Below are positions 34,934 to 44,387 of a stretch of 64,000 bases of DNA, one piece after another. The notes beneath the pieces are model-generated. The model ran no database searches. It saw only the letters and a program-made list of their open reading frames with translations, and was not told the origin of the DNA. A program made the position numbers and the translations under genes. This DNA comes from Chloroflexota bacterium. GTDB lineage: Bacteria; Chloroflexota; Dehalococcoidia; Bin125. The stretch covers positions 68,103 to 132,102 of the forward strand of contig VXQZ01000020.1 in NCBI GenBank assembly GCA_009838735.1, written 5' to 3'. Position 1 is the first letter of the stretch. The number at the start of each line of letters is the position of its first letter.

Positions 34934-35565
34934 TGAACCAACGTGCCGTCCTGTTCGACTTTGGAGGCGTGCTCATCCGGATGGATTGGGACGGCTACGA
35001 CGAGTTCGGCAAGCGCTGGAACTTGCCCGCCGGCACCCTCGTCGACGCCTTCTACCGAACCCCCGAGTGGCACGCGATCGAGACCGGCCGGGGCAACTGG
35101 GACACCTGGCAGCGGGGAGTCGAACAGAGCCTCGCTCCCTACCTCCAGGGCGATGTCGTCGAGGCAGTCCAGAGTCTGCTCGACGCCTGGTACGCACAGC
35201 CCTGGCAATATCACCACCCCAACTTCGAGCTGGCCCACGACCTCCAGGCCGCCGGTCACAGGATCGGCGTCCTCTCAAACGCCCCCGACGATCTGCGCGA
35301 GCGGTTCCTCAACAACCTGCCCGTTGAAGTGGATTGGGACGCCATCGTCGTCTCTGGCGAGATTGGCATGCGCAAACCCGATCCGGGCATCTTCCATCAC
35401 GCCGCCGAAGAGATCGGCGTCCCGCCCGAGTACTGCTTCTTCATCGACGACCTCGAAGAAAACGTTCTCGGCGCCCAGAGAGTCGGAATGGACGGCTACC
35501 ACTTCACCCGCAACAACTACAAAGCTCTGAGGATCGCCCTCAGCGCCGCTGGCATCGAGAGTTAG
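34933..35565 (+). CDS. HAD-superfamily hydrolase
   Basis: This 210-residue protein has FDFGGVLIRMD (nucleophile motif with D-x-G in place of the usual DxD), GVLSNAPDD (motif II), Lys in GMRKPDPGIF (motif III) and FIDDLEENV (motif IV). This resembles the YihX/epoxide-hydrolase-N-like branch, where the second Asp of motif I is often replaced by Gly. It could dephosphorylate a sugar phosphate used with the glycosyltransferase. Its stop overlaps that of the convergent toxin gene by 4 nt (TTAG). Confidence 0.88.
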   Translation: MNQRAVLFDFGGVLIRMDWDGYDEFGKRWNLPAGTLVDAFYRTPEWHAIETGRGNWDTWQRGVEQSLAPYLQGDVVEAVQSLLDAWYAQPWQYHHPNFELAHDLQAAGHRIGVLSNAPDDLRERFLNNLPVEVDWDAIVVSGEIGMRKPDPGIFHHAAEEIGVPPEYCFFIDDLEENVLGAQRVGMDGYHFTRNNYKALRIALSAAGIES

Positions 35566-35855
35566 GGGCGGCGGCGCCTCTCGTACCCGCGATAGGCGAT
35601 TCGCCGCGGTCGGATCCGAAACACGCGAATCCGACGGTCATCCCACTCGACGGTAAACAAGATGCGCAAGTTGCCTGGAGCATGAACCCGAAAGACCCCT
35701 GGATGATCTTGCAGTTCCTGGCTCTCGTTCACATGCGGGCCGCTTGAGAAGGCTTTCAGGAGCCCCTTAACGTCGCTCTTCCGCTTGGGCGACAGCGAAC
35801 GAAAGTGCAACTCGGCATCCCGAGTCTTGTAGACGATCCAACGAGGGCCGACCAC
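35562..35855 (-). CDS. RelE/ParE-superfamily toxin-like protein
   Basis: This is a 97-residue basic protein. The second half, FRVHAPGNLRILFTVEWDDRRIRVFRIRPRRIAYRGYE, has the strand order and Arg spacing of RelE/ParE toxins (R-hxxxR-hhFxh then hhhhxhxxRxxxY). The start is GTG, two nucleotides after the stop of the upstream gene, a normal toxin-antitoxin spacing. RelE proteins cleave ribosome-bound mRNA and ParE inhibits gyrase; which applies is unknown. Confidence 0.75.
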   Translation of the reverse strand: MVGPRWIVYKTRDAELHFRSLSPKRKSDVKGLLKAFSSGPHVNESQELQDHPGVFRVHAPGNLRILFTVEWDDRRIRVFRIRPRRIAYRGYERRRRP

Positions 35856-35857
35856 AG

Positions 35858-36343
35858 CTAGGAAGGCTCGTCTTCTTCGATACAGAACTGGTCTGAGGCT
35901 GCTGGGTTTTCGGTCCTCAGCCGGGCAAAAAAGGACTCACCATCTGTCGATGACCGATCGAGCCAATACAACCAGTCCCAGCCCTGTGGAAACCGAGCAT
36001 CCAGCCATTTCAACAGCTCCGTGCCTTCGGGATCGTCATCATCGTCAAACATTGACCAATCACCATCGGGGATCGGCAGTGGGTCAACCGGACCCTCCGC
36101 CTCCCGTTCCATGGCCTCCACCTCTTCCGAAGTAGGTACCGGGTCAAGAATGTCAACGTCAAACTCATATGCCGGGGGCACCAGACTCCGAGCGAGATAC
36201 CCATAGCCGCCCGCCTCGGCCTGAGCAACCAACTGCTTCCGCTTTCGCTCCACCCAGGCAGCCCGCCACTGCACCTGCGTCTCCGCAGGCTTCCACCAAT
36301 CCACCCAGTCCGTACCGATGATGTCGGGTTTGCGCTGTGCCAT
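35858..36343 (-). CDS. Acidic protein upstream of RelE-like toxin, candidate antitoxin
   Basis: This is a 161-residue protein I do not recognise. It is Trp- and Asp/Glu-rich (DWVDWWKPAETQVQWRAAW, then GDWSMFDDDDDPEG, WDWLYWLD). It has no visible ribbon-helix-helix or helix-turn-helix and is longer than most antitoxins. The excellent ribosome site GGAGGG, 6 nt before ATG, and the 2-nt gap to the toxin gene indicate a two-gene operon. An acidic partner for a basic toxin fits the antitoxin role, but this rests on context. Confidence 0.7.
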   Translation of the reverse strand: MAQRKPDIIGTDWVDWWKPAETQVQWRAAWVERKRKQLVAQAEAGGYGYLARSLVPPAYEFDVDILDPVPTSEEVEAMEREAEGPVDPLPIPDGDWSMFDDDDDPEGTELLKWLDARFPQGWDWLYWLDRSSTDGESFFARLRTENPAASDQFCIEEDEPS

Positions 36344-36364
36344 GACCGGCCCTCCAGGCCCATC

Positions 36365-37132
36365 CTATCCAACTTCAGCGTTGTCCCGATCTCGCAACAC
36401 CGCGAAAAACACCGACGCAAACACCGCCCCCAGACCCGGCGCGACCCAGTAGACCCAGTGGTTGTCCCAGAACCAGGCGATCGCCGCCGGACCAAACGAG
36501 CGGGCCGGATTCATCGACGCGCCCGACACGCTCCCGGCCAGCGTCACCGCTGCCGCGACGTACAGTCCGACCGCCAGCGCGAACACCGTCGCGCTGCGTC
36601 CCCGCTCGGCCATCATCAGGATGGCATAGACCAGGAAGAACGTGATCACGATCTCCGTCCCGAACGCCTGGATCAGCGGACCGTCGCTGAAGTTTGCCCC
36701 CAGCCAGGACTCGCCCTCGCCCGTGTGATTGCGGAACAACCCGTGCATCACCGACGAGGCGATCAACGCGCCGACCAGCTGCGCGCCGACATACGGCGCC
36801 AGCTTGCGGCCCGGCAACTTCCCGGTCAGCCACAGCCCCAGCGAGACGGCCGGATTCAGGTGCGCCCCGGAAATCGTCCAGAAGGCGAAGATCATCACCG
36901 CCACGCCGAATCCGTTGACCAAACCGACGCCGAGCGCCCCCAGCTCTCCGCCCGACCACCAATTCACGTGAGCCGACCCCGCGCAGAACAACACCAGACC
37001 AAAGGTGCCCAGCACTTCAGCCATTAGCTGCCGGGCGCTGGCCTCGTTGCTCGCCCGATCGAGGCGCAGTCTTCCAAGCAGCGGATTGACCATGCGCCCG
37101 ATCGGCGCCAACGCCTGTTCAATCGGACTCAT
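36365..37132 (-). CDS. Aquaporin/glycerol facilitator (MIP family)
   Basis: This is a 255-residue channel with six membrane helices and two half-helices. Both NPA boxes are intact: HLNPAVSLG (93-95) and SMNPARSFGPA near residue 218. PARSFGPA with Arg after the second NPA is the water-selective type pattern. An extra ~35 N-terminal residues precede the first helix. GGGAGGT lies 6 nt before the ATG. It conducts water and possibly small solutes. Confidence 0.92.
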   Translation of the reverse strand: MSPIEQALAPIGRMVNPLLGRLRLDRASNEASARQLMAEVLGTFGLVLFCAGSAHVNWWSGGELGALGVGLVNGFGVAVMIFAFWTISGAHLNPAVSLGLWLTGKLPGRKLAPYVGAQLVGALIASSVMHGLFRNHTGEGESWLGANFSDGPLIQAFGTEIVITFFLVYAILMMAERGRSATVFALAVGLYVAAAVTLAGSVSGASMNPARSFGPAAIAWFWDNHWVYWVAPGLGAVFASVFFAVLRDRDNAEVG

Positions 37133-37210
37133 GATCGGACCTCCCGGATGACATCAGGAACTCGACCGAAACGCTAACAGTCAACGCCCTGGCAGGAGTG
37201 TGCGCGCTGT

Positions 37211-37216
37211 TAAGGT
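37211..37216 (+). promoter_or_regulatory. Candidate -10 box of leaderless DUF255-gene transcript
   Basis: TAAGGT ends exactly 6 nt before the ATG at 37223. No ribosome site is seen. Confidence 0.45.
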
Positions 37217-37222
37217 TGGACT

Positions 37223-39295
<2,073 letters not shown>

Positions 39296-39370
39296 TACTC
39301 TGATAACCGCGAACAGAACATCTATATTATCTGCCGCCGGAGAACTCATGAAGCCGCGGGTCGTGACACC

Positions 39371-39480
39371 CGAACAGCACCGCACCTGCTCGTCCTCCGT
39401 CGCACAAGGGCGAACAGTTCCCGTCCAGATCCGTCCAAAATCGAACACAATCGAACAAATCCGTCCAAGGCGTCCGCCGA
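39371..39480. repeat. 10-bp-phased CGAACA/CGTCCA repeat array
   Basis: A CG-led hexamer recurs about every 10 bp through 11 consecutive units: CGAACA 39371, CGCACC 39381, CGTCCT 39391, CGCACA 39401, CGAACA 39411, CGTCCA 39422 and 39432, CGAACA 39442 and 39452, CGTCCA 39462, CGTCCG 39471. A 10-bp step is not a codon multiple, and the region lacks a plausible gene. Same-face protein binding is suggested. The reverse complement (TGTTCG) matches the core of the array at 51137-51263. Confidence 0.7.
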
Positions 39481-39540
39481 TCAACCCGTAACACACGGGA
39501 AATCCGACCAACACCGGGACACAACGAAAGGAAATCAGTC

Positions 39541-39957
39541 GTGGCCCACCAAACCATCATCCCCTCACTGCGCTACGAGGACTCCAATCGCGCCATCAGG
39601 TGGATGCAGGACACCTTCGGCTTTACCGAGCACTTCGTCGTCCGCAACGAGGAGGGCCGGGTCGAACACGCCCAGCTAGCCTTCCGCGGCTCGCTGGTTA
39701 TGCTCGGCGACCTGCAAGGCGACATGCACGATCTGCCTCATCGACACGGCTCAATCAGCATGACTGCCGAGTCGGCCCAGCAGGTCGACCAGGTCTACGC
39801 CCAGGCCGTCGCCGCCGGCGTCAAGGTCATTCAACCCCTCACCGACACCGACTACGGCTCACACGCCTTCACCGTCGAGGACTACGAGGGCAACCACTGG
39901 CATCTGGGCACCTACGATGCACTGGCAGAAGACCAGGGAGACGGAGAATCAGGATGA
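39541..39957 (+). CDS. VOC superfamily (glyoxalase/bleomycin-resistance-like) protein, copy 1
   Basis: This is a 138-residue protein with the paired beta-alpha-beta-beta-beta modules of the VOC fold: IIPSLRYEDSNRAIRWMQDTFGF, AQLAFRGSLVMLGD, GSHAFTVEDYEGNHWHLGTY. It resembles the PhnB/YdcN-type branch that often lacks the full metal set. The start is GTG with AAAGGAAA 6-7 nt upstream. It is a tandem paralogue of the next gene, which it overlaps by ATGA. Confidence 0.88.
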   Translation: MAHQTIIPSLRYEDSNRAIRWMQDTFGFTEHFVVRNEEGRVEHAQLAFRGSLVMLGDLQGDMHDLPHRHGSISMTAESAQQVDQVYAQAVAAGVKVIQPLTDTDYGSHAFTVEDYEGNHWHLGTYDALAEDQGDGESG

Positions 39958-40370
39958 CCCATCAGACCATCGTGCCAGCCTTCCGAGCCAACAACGCCCA
40001 GGCGTTGATCGACTGGCTCCGCGATACGTTCGGCTTTGCCGAGCACCTGGTCGTCCCCGACGGCGAGGGTGGGATCGCCCACGCCCAGCTCGAGTGGCGC
40101 GGCAGCCTGGTCATGCTCGGCTCCGCCCGCGGACACGCAGACTTCATGGACGTGACGATCGGAAGGGCGTCCCTCAGCCTGACCGCCGAGTCGGCTGAGC
40201 AGGTCGACGACCTCTATCGGCGAGCGCAAGACGCCGGCGCTCCGATTGTGACGCCGCTTGAAGAGACCGAGTACGGGTCGCACGCGTTCACCACTCAAGA
40301 CCCCGAGGGCAACTTCTGGCACTTCGGCACCTACGATCCACTGGCGCCGATGACCGAGCAGGAATCATGA
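39954..40370 (+). CDS. VOC superfamily protein, copy 2
   Basis: This 138-residue paralogue of the preceding gene has the same pattern (IVPAFRANNAQALIDWLRDTFGF, EWRGSLVMLGSARG, GSHAFTTQDPEGNFWHFGTYDP). The ATG lies inside the stop of copy 1, and its own stop overlaps the next start as ATGA, giving a tightly coupled three-gene operon. VOC proteins form dimers; these two may pair with each other. The substrate is unknown. Confidence 0.88.
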   Translation: MTHQTIVPAFRANNAQALIDWLRDTFGFAEHLVVPDGEGGIAHAQLEWRGSLVMLGSARGHADFMDVTIGRASLSLTAESAEQVDDLYRRAQDAGAPIVTPLEETEYGSHAFTTQDPEGNFWHFGTYDPLAPMTEQES

Positions 40371-40840
40371 CAAACCCGCAGCCCGACCGCCCGGAGATGC
40401 CGGAGAGTTTCGGCGTCGGCAATCCCGATTTCCCGTTCGAACCGATCGAATGGGCGTCCGTTGTCGAGCGCCTCACTGAGGCGCGCAACTATTGGATTTG
40501 CACGACCCGCCCATCCGGTCGGCCCCACTCGGTGCCGGTTTGGGGGGTATGGGCCGAGGACGCGTTCTACTTCCTCACCGACCTCAATTCGCTGACCGCA
40601 AAGAATCTCGCAGCCAATCCCGCCTCGGAGGTACACCTCGAAAGCGGCGACGAGGTCGTGATGCTCTTCGGCCAGTTCGAGCAGGTGGAACTGGAAGAAT
40701 CGGTCCTCGCTGCCTTCGGCCAAAAGTACGAGATGCCGCCGATCGCCGCGGGCTTCCCTGTGTATCGCCTCAAGCTCAGTAAAGCGATCGCCTGGGGCGA
40801 GTCCAACTTCCCCAGCAACGCCTCCCGCTGGCGCTTCTAG
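40367..40840 (+). CDS. Pyridoxamine 5'-phosphate oxidase-like flavin-binding protein
   Basis: This 157-residue split-barrel protein shows NYWICTTRPSGRPHSVPVWGVWAEDAFYFLT and KNLAANPASEVHLES, typical of the PNPOx-like/F420-dependent family. True PNPOx residues for pyridoxine are not evident, so an FMN- or F420-linked reductase is more likely. It is the third gene of the VOC operon, and its stop overlaps that of the convergent hydratase on a shared CTAG. Confidence 0.87.
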   Translation: MTNPQPDRPEMPESFGVGNPDFPFEPIEWASVVERLTEARNYWICTTRPSGRPHSVPVWGVWAEDAFYFLTDLNSLTAKNLAANPASEVHLESGDEVVMLFGQFEQVELEESVLAAFGQKYEMPPIAAGFPVYRLKLSKAIAWGESNFPSNASRWRF

Positions 40841-41610
40841 GTCCCGCTAAATTCCGCCGCGCGGCGCTCGGTGAACGCGGCGACGCCTTCCTTCATATCG
40901 TCGGTGTAGGCGAGGCGTTCGAAGTAGAGCTGCTCGATCCGCAAACCCTCATCGAGCGAAGTCTGCATCCCGCGAACCGCCGCCGACTTGCAGGCGCGCA
41001 CGGCCAGCGGTCCGTTGCGGTTGATCCGCTCCGCCATCGCCCGAGCCGCATTCATCAACTCGTCCGCCTCAACCACCTGGTGTACGAGCCCAATCTCGTG
41101 CGCCCGCTCCGCCGTAAGCGGGTCGCCGGTCAGCATGATTTCCATCGCCCGGCTCTCTCCCAGCAATCGCGGTAGACGCTGGGTGCCACCCCAGCCCGGC
41201 AGCAAACCCAGCCCAACCTCCGGCTGACCCATCTGCGCGCCCGCCGCCGCGATGCGGATGTCGCAGGCCAACGCCACTTCCAGACCGCCGCCAAAGGCAT
41301 AGCCGTTGATCGCCGCGATCAGCGGCTTGGCGATGTACATCCCGCGCATAATCGAAGGCGCCAACTCAAACCGTTCCTTCGACGGCTCGTCCATCAGGGC
41401 CGGGATCATGTCACGCAGATCGGCGCCCGCCGAAAAGGCGCGGTCGCCGGCGCCGGTGATAATCGCCGCCCAGGCGTCATCATCGTCCTTGAACCGGGCG
41501 CAGGCCTCGGCGAATGCTGCGTACTGCTCCCGATCAAACGAGTTCAGCGCTTGCTGCCGATCCAGCACGATTGTCGCGATTCGATCCGATACCTCATACG
41601 TCACTGCCAT
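40837..41610 (-). CDS. Enoyl-CoA hydratase/isomerase family protein
   Basis: This is a 257-residue crotonase of standard length. The oxyanion-hole parts are FSAGADLRDM and NGYAFGGGLEV; both catalytic Glu are present (GQPEVGLGLLPGWGGTQRL and AMEIMLTGD). It lies 14 bp from the hydroxyacyl-CoA dehydrogenase gene on the same strand, so the two likely catalyse consecutive beta-oxidation steps. It is distinct from the hydratase at 23731-24534. Confidence 0.93.
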   Translation of the reverse strand: MAVTYEVSDRIATIVLDRQQALNSFDREQYAAFAEACARFKDDDDAWAAIITGAGDRAFSAGADLRDMIPALMDEPSKERFELAPSIMRGMYIAKPLIAAINGYAFGGGLEVALACDIRIAAAGAQMGQPEVGLGLLPGWGGTQRLPRLLGESRAMEIMLTGDPLTAERAHEIGLVHQVVEADELMNAARAMAERINRNGPLAVRACKSAAVRGMQTSLDEGLRIEQLYFERLAYTDDMKEGVAAFTERRAAEFSGT

Positions 41611-41624
41611 GATCGGTCTCCCTG

Positions 41625-42494
41625 TTATCCGCTGTGCTCATAGATGCCTCGACCCGTTTTGCGGCCCAGCCGGCCGGCCGAGACCAGCCGGCGGAGGATC
41701 GTCGGCGGGGTCAGGTTCGGATCGCCTATCTCCCGCTGCATGCTCTCAGCTACGTCGAGCAGGACATCCAGGCCGACAAGATCCGCCGTCGCCAGTGGAC
41801 CCATCGAATGCCCGAGACCGAGCTGGCAAGCGCGATCAATGTCCTCGGCCGTCGCCACGCCCGATTCCCACAGCCTGAGCGCCGACAGGCAGAACGGCAC
41901 CAACAGACGATTGACGATGAACGCCGGCGTGTCCTTGACCCGCACCGGCGTCTTGCCAGTCGCCTCGACGAAGTCCCACGCGGCGTCGACGGCGTCGTCC
42001 GAGGCGGTCAACGGAACCACCACTTCCACCAGTGGCAGGACCTGGGCGGGGTTGAAGTAGTGCAACCCAACGACGCGAGACGGGTCCGACATCCGCTGGG
42101 CAATTTCCTGGATTGACAGGGACGAAGTGTTGGACGCAATGAACTTCGCGTCGACGCACAATGTCTCCAGGCGCTCGAAGATGCCCTGCTTGAGCTCGAT
42201 GTTCTCGGACACCGCCTCAATCACACCTTCAGATCCGGCAAGGGCTTCGAGATCCGTCGCTGTGGACAACGCCGCCATGGCGGCGTCGCCTTGCTCGGCG
42301 CTGATCCGCTCTCTCGACACGAGCCGCTCGACGCCGCCCTGAATCACTCCTCGCGCCCGCTCCAGTTGACCGGCCTCAACGTCGACCAGTGACACCTCCA
42401 GCCCCGCCAACAGCGCGGTCTGCGCGATCCCGGAACCCATCGTGCCGCCACCGAGCACGCCCAATCGTTTCACTTGCGCATTCCCGTCTGACAT
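41625..42494 (-). CDS. 3-hydroxyacyl-CoA (3-hydroxybutyryl-CoA) dehydrogenase
   Basis: This 289-residue enzyme oxidises L-3-hydroxyacyl-CoA with NAD. It has the Rossmann motif GVLGGGTMGSGIAQ, IASNTSSLSI, catalytic His in VGLHYFNPAQVLPLVEVV and NRLLVPFCLSAL in the C-terminal helical domain, ending with GRKTGRGIYEH. I chose ATG 42494 because GGAGGG lies just upstream and the Rossmann strand begins about ten residues in; the frame continues upstream without family similarity. It pairs with the downstream hydratase gene. Confidence 0.93.
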   Translation of the reverse strand: MSDGNAQVKRLGVLGGGTMGSGIAQTALLAGLEVSLVDVEAGQLERARGVIQGGVERLVSRERISAEQGDAAMAALSTATDLEALAGSEGVIEAVSENIELKQGIFERLETLCVDAKFIASNTSSLSIQEIAQRMSDPSRVVGLHYFNPAQVLPLVEVVVPLTASDDAVDAAWDFVEATGKTPVRVKDTPAFIVNRLLVPFCLSALRLWESGVATAEDIDRACQLGLGHSMGPLATADLVGLDVLLDVAESMQREIGDPNLTPPTILRRLVSAGRLGRKTGRGIYEHSG

Positions 42495-42634
42495 TCCGTC
42501 CCTCCGCTCTCGCGACCCGTGAGCACCGATGCAGGCTATCCGACCAACCGCCCGGCGCACTTCGGGCATTCCGCCATCCGACGTTACGCTAGTTGCGATT
42601 GACCGGAATCGCTGATCAAACTGAGGAGCCAACC

Positions 42635-43642
42635 ATGAGCCGACGCATTGGCATGGGATTCGACTGGCAAGGTTCGATGGACCGCGAGACCTCGCTCAAG
42701 CGGGCGCAGATCGCCGATGAAGTCGGGATCGACTCGCTCTGGGTCGCCGAGGCCTGGGGCCAGGACGCCTTCACCACGCTCGTCCAGCTCGCCGAGCGCA
42801 CCAGCAACGTCCAGGTCGCGACCGGCATCGTCAACATCTATTCACGTACTCCGGCGGCGCTCGCCCAGCACTTCGCCACCATCGACGAGCTGTCCGAAGG
42901 CCGTGTGATCGTTGGACTCGGCAACTCCGGCCCTCAGGTGATCGAGCACTTCCACGGCGTCCCATTCCAACCGGCATTCAAGCGCATGCGCGAGACGGTC
43001 GAGATCATGAAGATCCTGTTCTCCGGCGAGCGGCTCAACTACGACGGCGACCTGTTCAAGCTCCAGCGCGGATTCACGCTGCGCTTCGACACCTATCGCA
43101 AGCAACTGCCGATTTACCTGGCCACCCTGAATCCCAAGTCGGTGCAGATGACCGCCGAGATCTCCGACGGCTGGCTGCCGATCATGATTCCGATGGACCG
43201 GCTCAAGGAGGAGATCGACCAGGTCAACGACTGGGTCCGCGAAGCGGGCAGAGATCCAGCCGAGTTCACCATCCGTGCGCCGGGCGGCGTGACCGTCGCC
43301 AATTCACCCGAAGCCCAGGCCCGCGCCCGCGCCGGACAGGCCGGCACGCTGGCCTTCTACTGCGCCCGCATGGGCGAGTTCTACTACCGCCAGCTCTCGC
43401 GCCAGGGCTACGAGGACGAGGCCAACGCCGCCCGCCTGGCCTGGAAGGAAGGCGGCGGCGGCGCAGCGGCCGACTCAATTCCCGGCGAAATGCTGGAGCA
43501 GTTCGGCTTCGTCGGCACCACCGAGGAATGCGTCGAACGCCTCGAACAGGAACAGTCCGCCGGAGCCCTCCTGCACAGCGTCAACGTGATGGAAAGCGAT
43601 CCCAACGAGTTCGCCAAGATCCTCGAAGCCCTGAAGGGCTAG
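42635..43642 (+). CDS. LLM class flavin/F420-dependent oxidoreductase
   Basis: This 335-residue LLM enzyme shows ADEVGIDSLWVAEAWGQDAFTTL, QVATGIVNIYSRTPAALAQ, GRVIVGLGNSGPQVIEHFHG and IYLATLNPKSVQMTAEISDGWLP. These resemble F420-dependent methylene-tetrahydromethanopterin-reductase-like LLM proteins. ATG 42635 follows GAGGAG. It is divergent from the dehydrogenase/hydratase pair, with 140 bp between starts. The substrate is unknown. Confidence 0.88.
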   Translation: MSRRIGMGFDWQGSMDRETSLKRAQIADEVGIDSLWVAEAWGQDAFTTLVQLAERTSNVQVATGIVNIYSRTPAALAQHFATIDELSEGRVIVGLGNSGPQVIEHFHGVPFQPAFKRMRETVEIMKILFSGERLNYDGDLFKLQRGFTLRFDTYRKQLPIYLATLNPKSVQMTAEISDGWLPIMIPMDRLKEEIDQVNDWVREAGRDPAEFTIRAPGGVTVANSPEAQARARAGQAGTLAFYCARMGEFYYRQLSRQGYEDEANAARLAWKEGGGGAAADSIPGEMLEQFGFVGTTEECVERLEQEQSAGALLHSVNVMESDPNEFAKILEALKG

Positions 43643-43721
43643 GTTCTATCGACGCTGCCTAGTAGGCGTCCCGGACTCGGTACGATTGCATTGTCCACCG
43701 GGACGCAGAAGGGCTGCACAG

Positions 43722-43967
43722 ATGCCAGAGGCTGATCTGCTCGACCGGATCGTGGTGCGCCCGGAGGTACTGGGCGGCAAGCCGGTCATCCGAGGTATGC
43801 GGATTGCGGTGGAACATGTGCTCGCCATGTTGGCCGCAGGCGATTCCCCGGAAACGATCCTGACGGAGTACCCATTCCTTGAATCTGCAGACCTCCAGGC
43901 TTGCCTGCTCTATGCCCACCGCTCGATCGCCGGTGAGTACCTCCATGAGCGTTCGCTCGCTCGGTAG
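43722..43967 (+). CDS. DUF433 family protein, likely antitoxin
   Basis: This 81-residue protein is of typical DUF433 form: DRIVVRPEVLGGKPVIRGMRIAVEHVLAMLAAGDSPETILTEYPFLESADLQACLLYA. The GGKPxIxGxRIxV block marks the winged-helix-like DUF433 domain. AAGGG precedes the ATG. Two bases separate it from the DUF5615 gene, the usual partner, so a VapBC-like toxin-antitoxin module is likely. Confidence 0.9.
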   Translation: MPEADLLDRIVVRPEVLGGKPVIRGMRIAVEHVLAMLAAGDSPETILTEYPFLESADLQACLLYAHRSIAGEYLHERSLAR

Positions 43968-43969
43968 CA

Positions 43970-44323
43970 ATGAAATTCTTGCTCGATGTTTGCGCCGCCT
44001 CGCGGAGCCTGCAGTCCATGCTGCTCTCCGAGGGCCACGATGTGTTATCCGCGATTGACGTTGGTCCTACAGCAACTGACACCGAGCTACTGGATCTTGC
44101 CCGAGTGCAGGAACGAGTCCTCATCACGGAGGACAAGGATTTCGGCGAGCTTGTGTTCGTCCGGCGACAACCGCATGTTGGCATCATTCGCTTCACCAAT
44201 CTGACTGTCGACGAGAAGGTTGTTGCGATGCGCGAACTCTTGGAGCAGCACTCAGCTGCGCTCGGTGAACGGTGCATCGTCGTCGTTACGCGTAACCGAA
44301 TCCGGATCCGGCGGAATGGTTGA
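43970..44323 (+). CDS. DUF5615 PIN-like protein, likely toxin
   Basis: This 117-residue protein has the PIN-like acidic layout: MKFLLDVCAAS (first Asp), TDTELLDLARVQERVLITEDKDFGELVF (central acidic cluster) and IIRFTNLTVDEKV. DUF5615 proteins accompany DUF433 and are predicted RNases. In many relatives the first motif is LLDxN; here it is LLDVC, so the usual polar residue after Asp is Cys. Activity is unproven. Confidence 0.87.
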   Translation: MKFLLDVCAASRSLQSMLLSEGHDVLSAIDVGPTATDTELLDLARVQERVLITEDKDFGELVFVRRQPHVGIIRFTNLTVDEKVVAMRELLEQHSAALGERCIVVVTRNRIRIRRNG

Positions 44324-44387
44324 GCGAAAGCTTCGTACACGTTCGGCTTGCCGATGCTTCGATCGGCTGATGTCGTCCGTGGCTACC

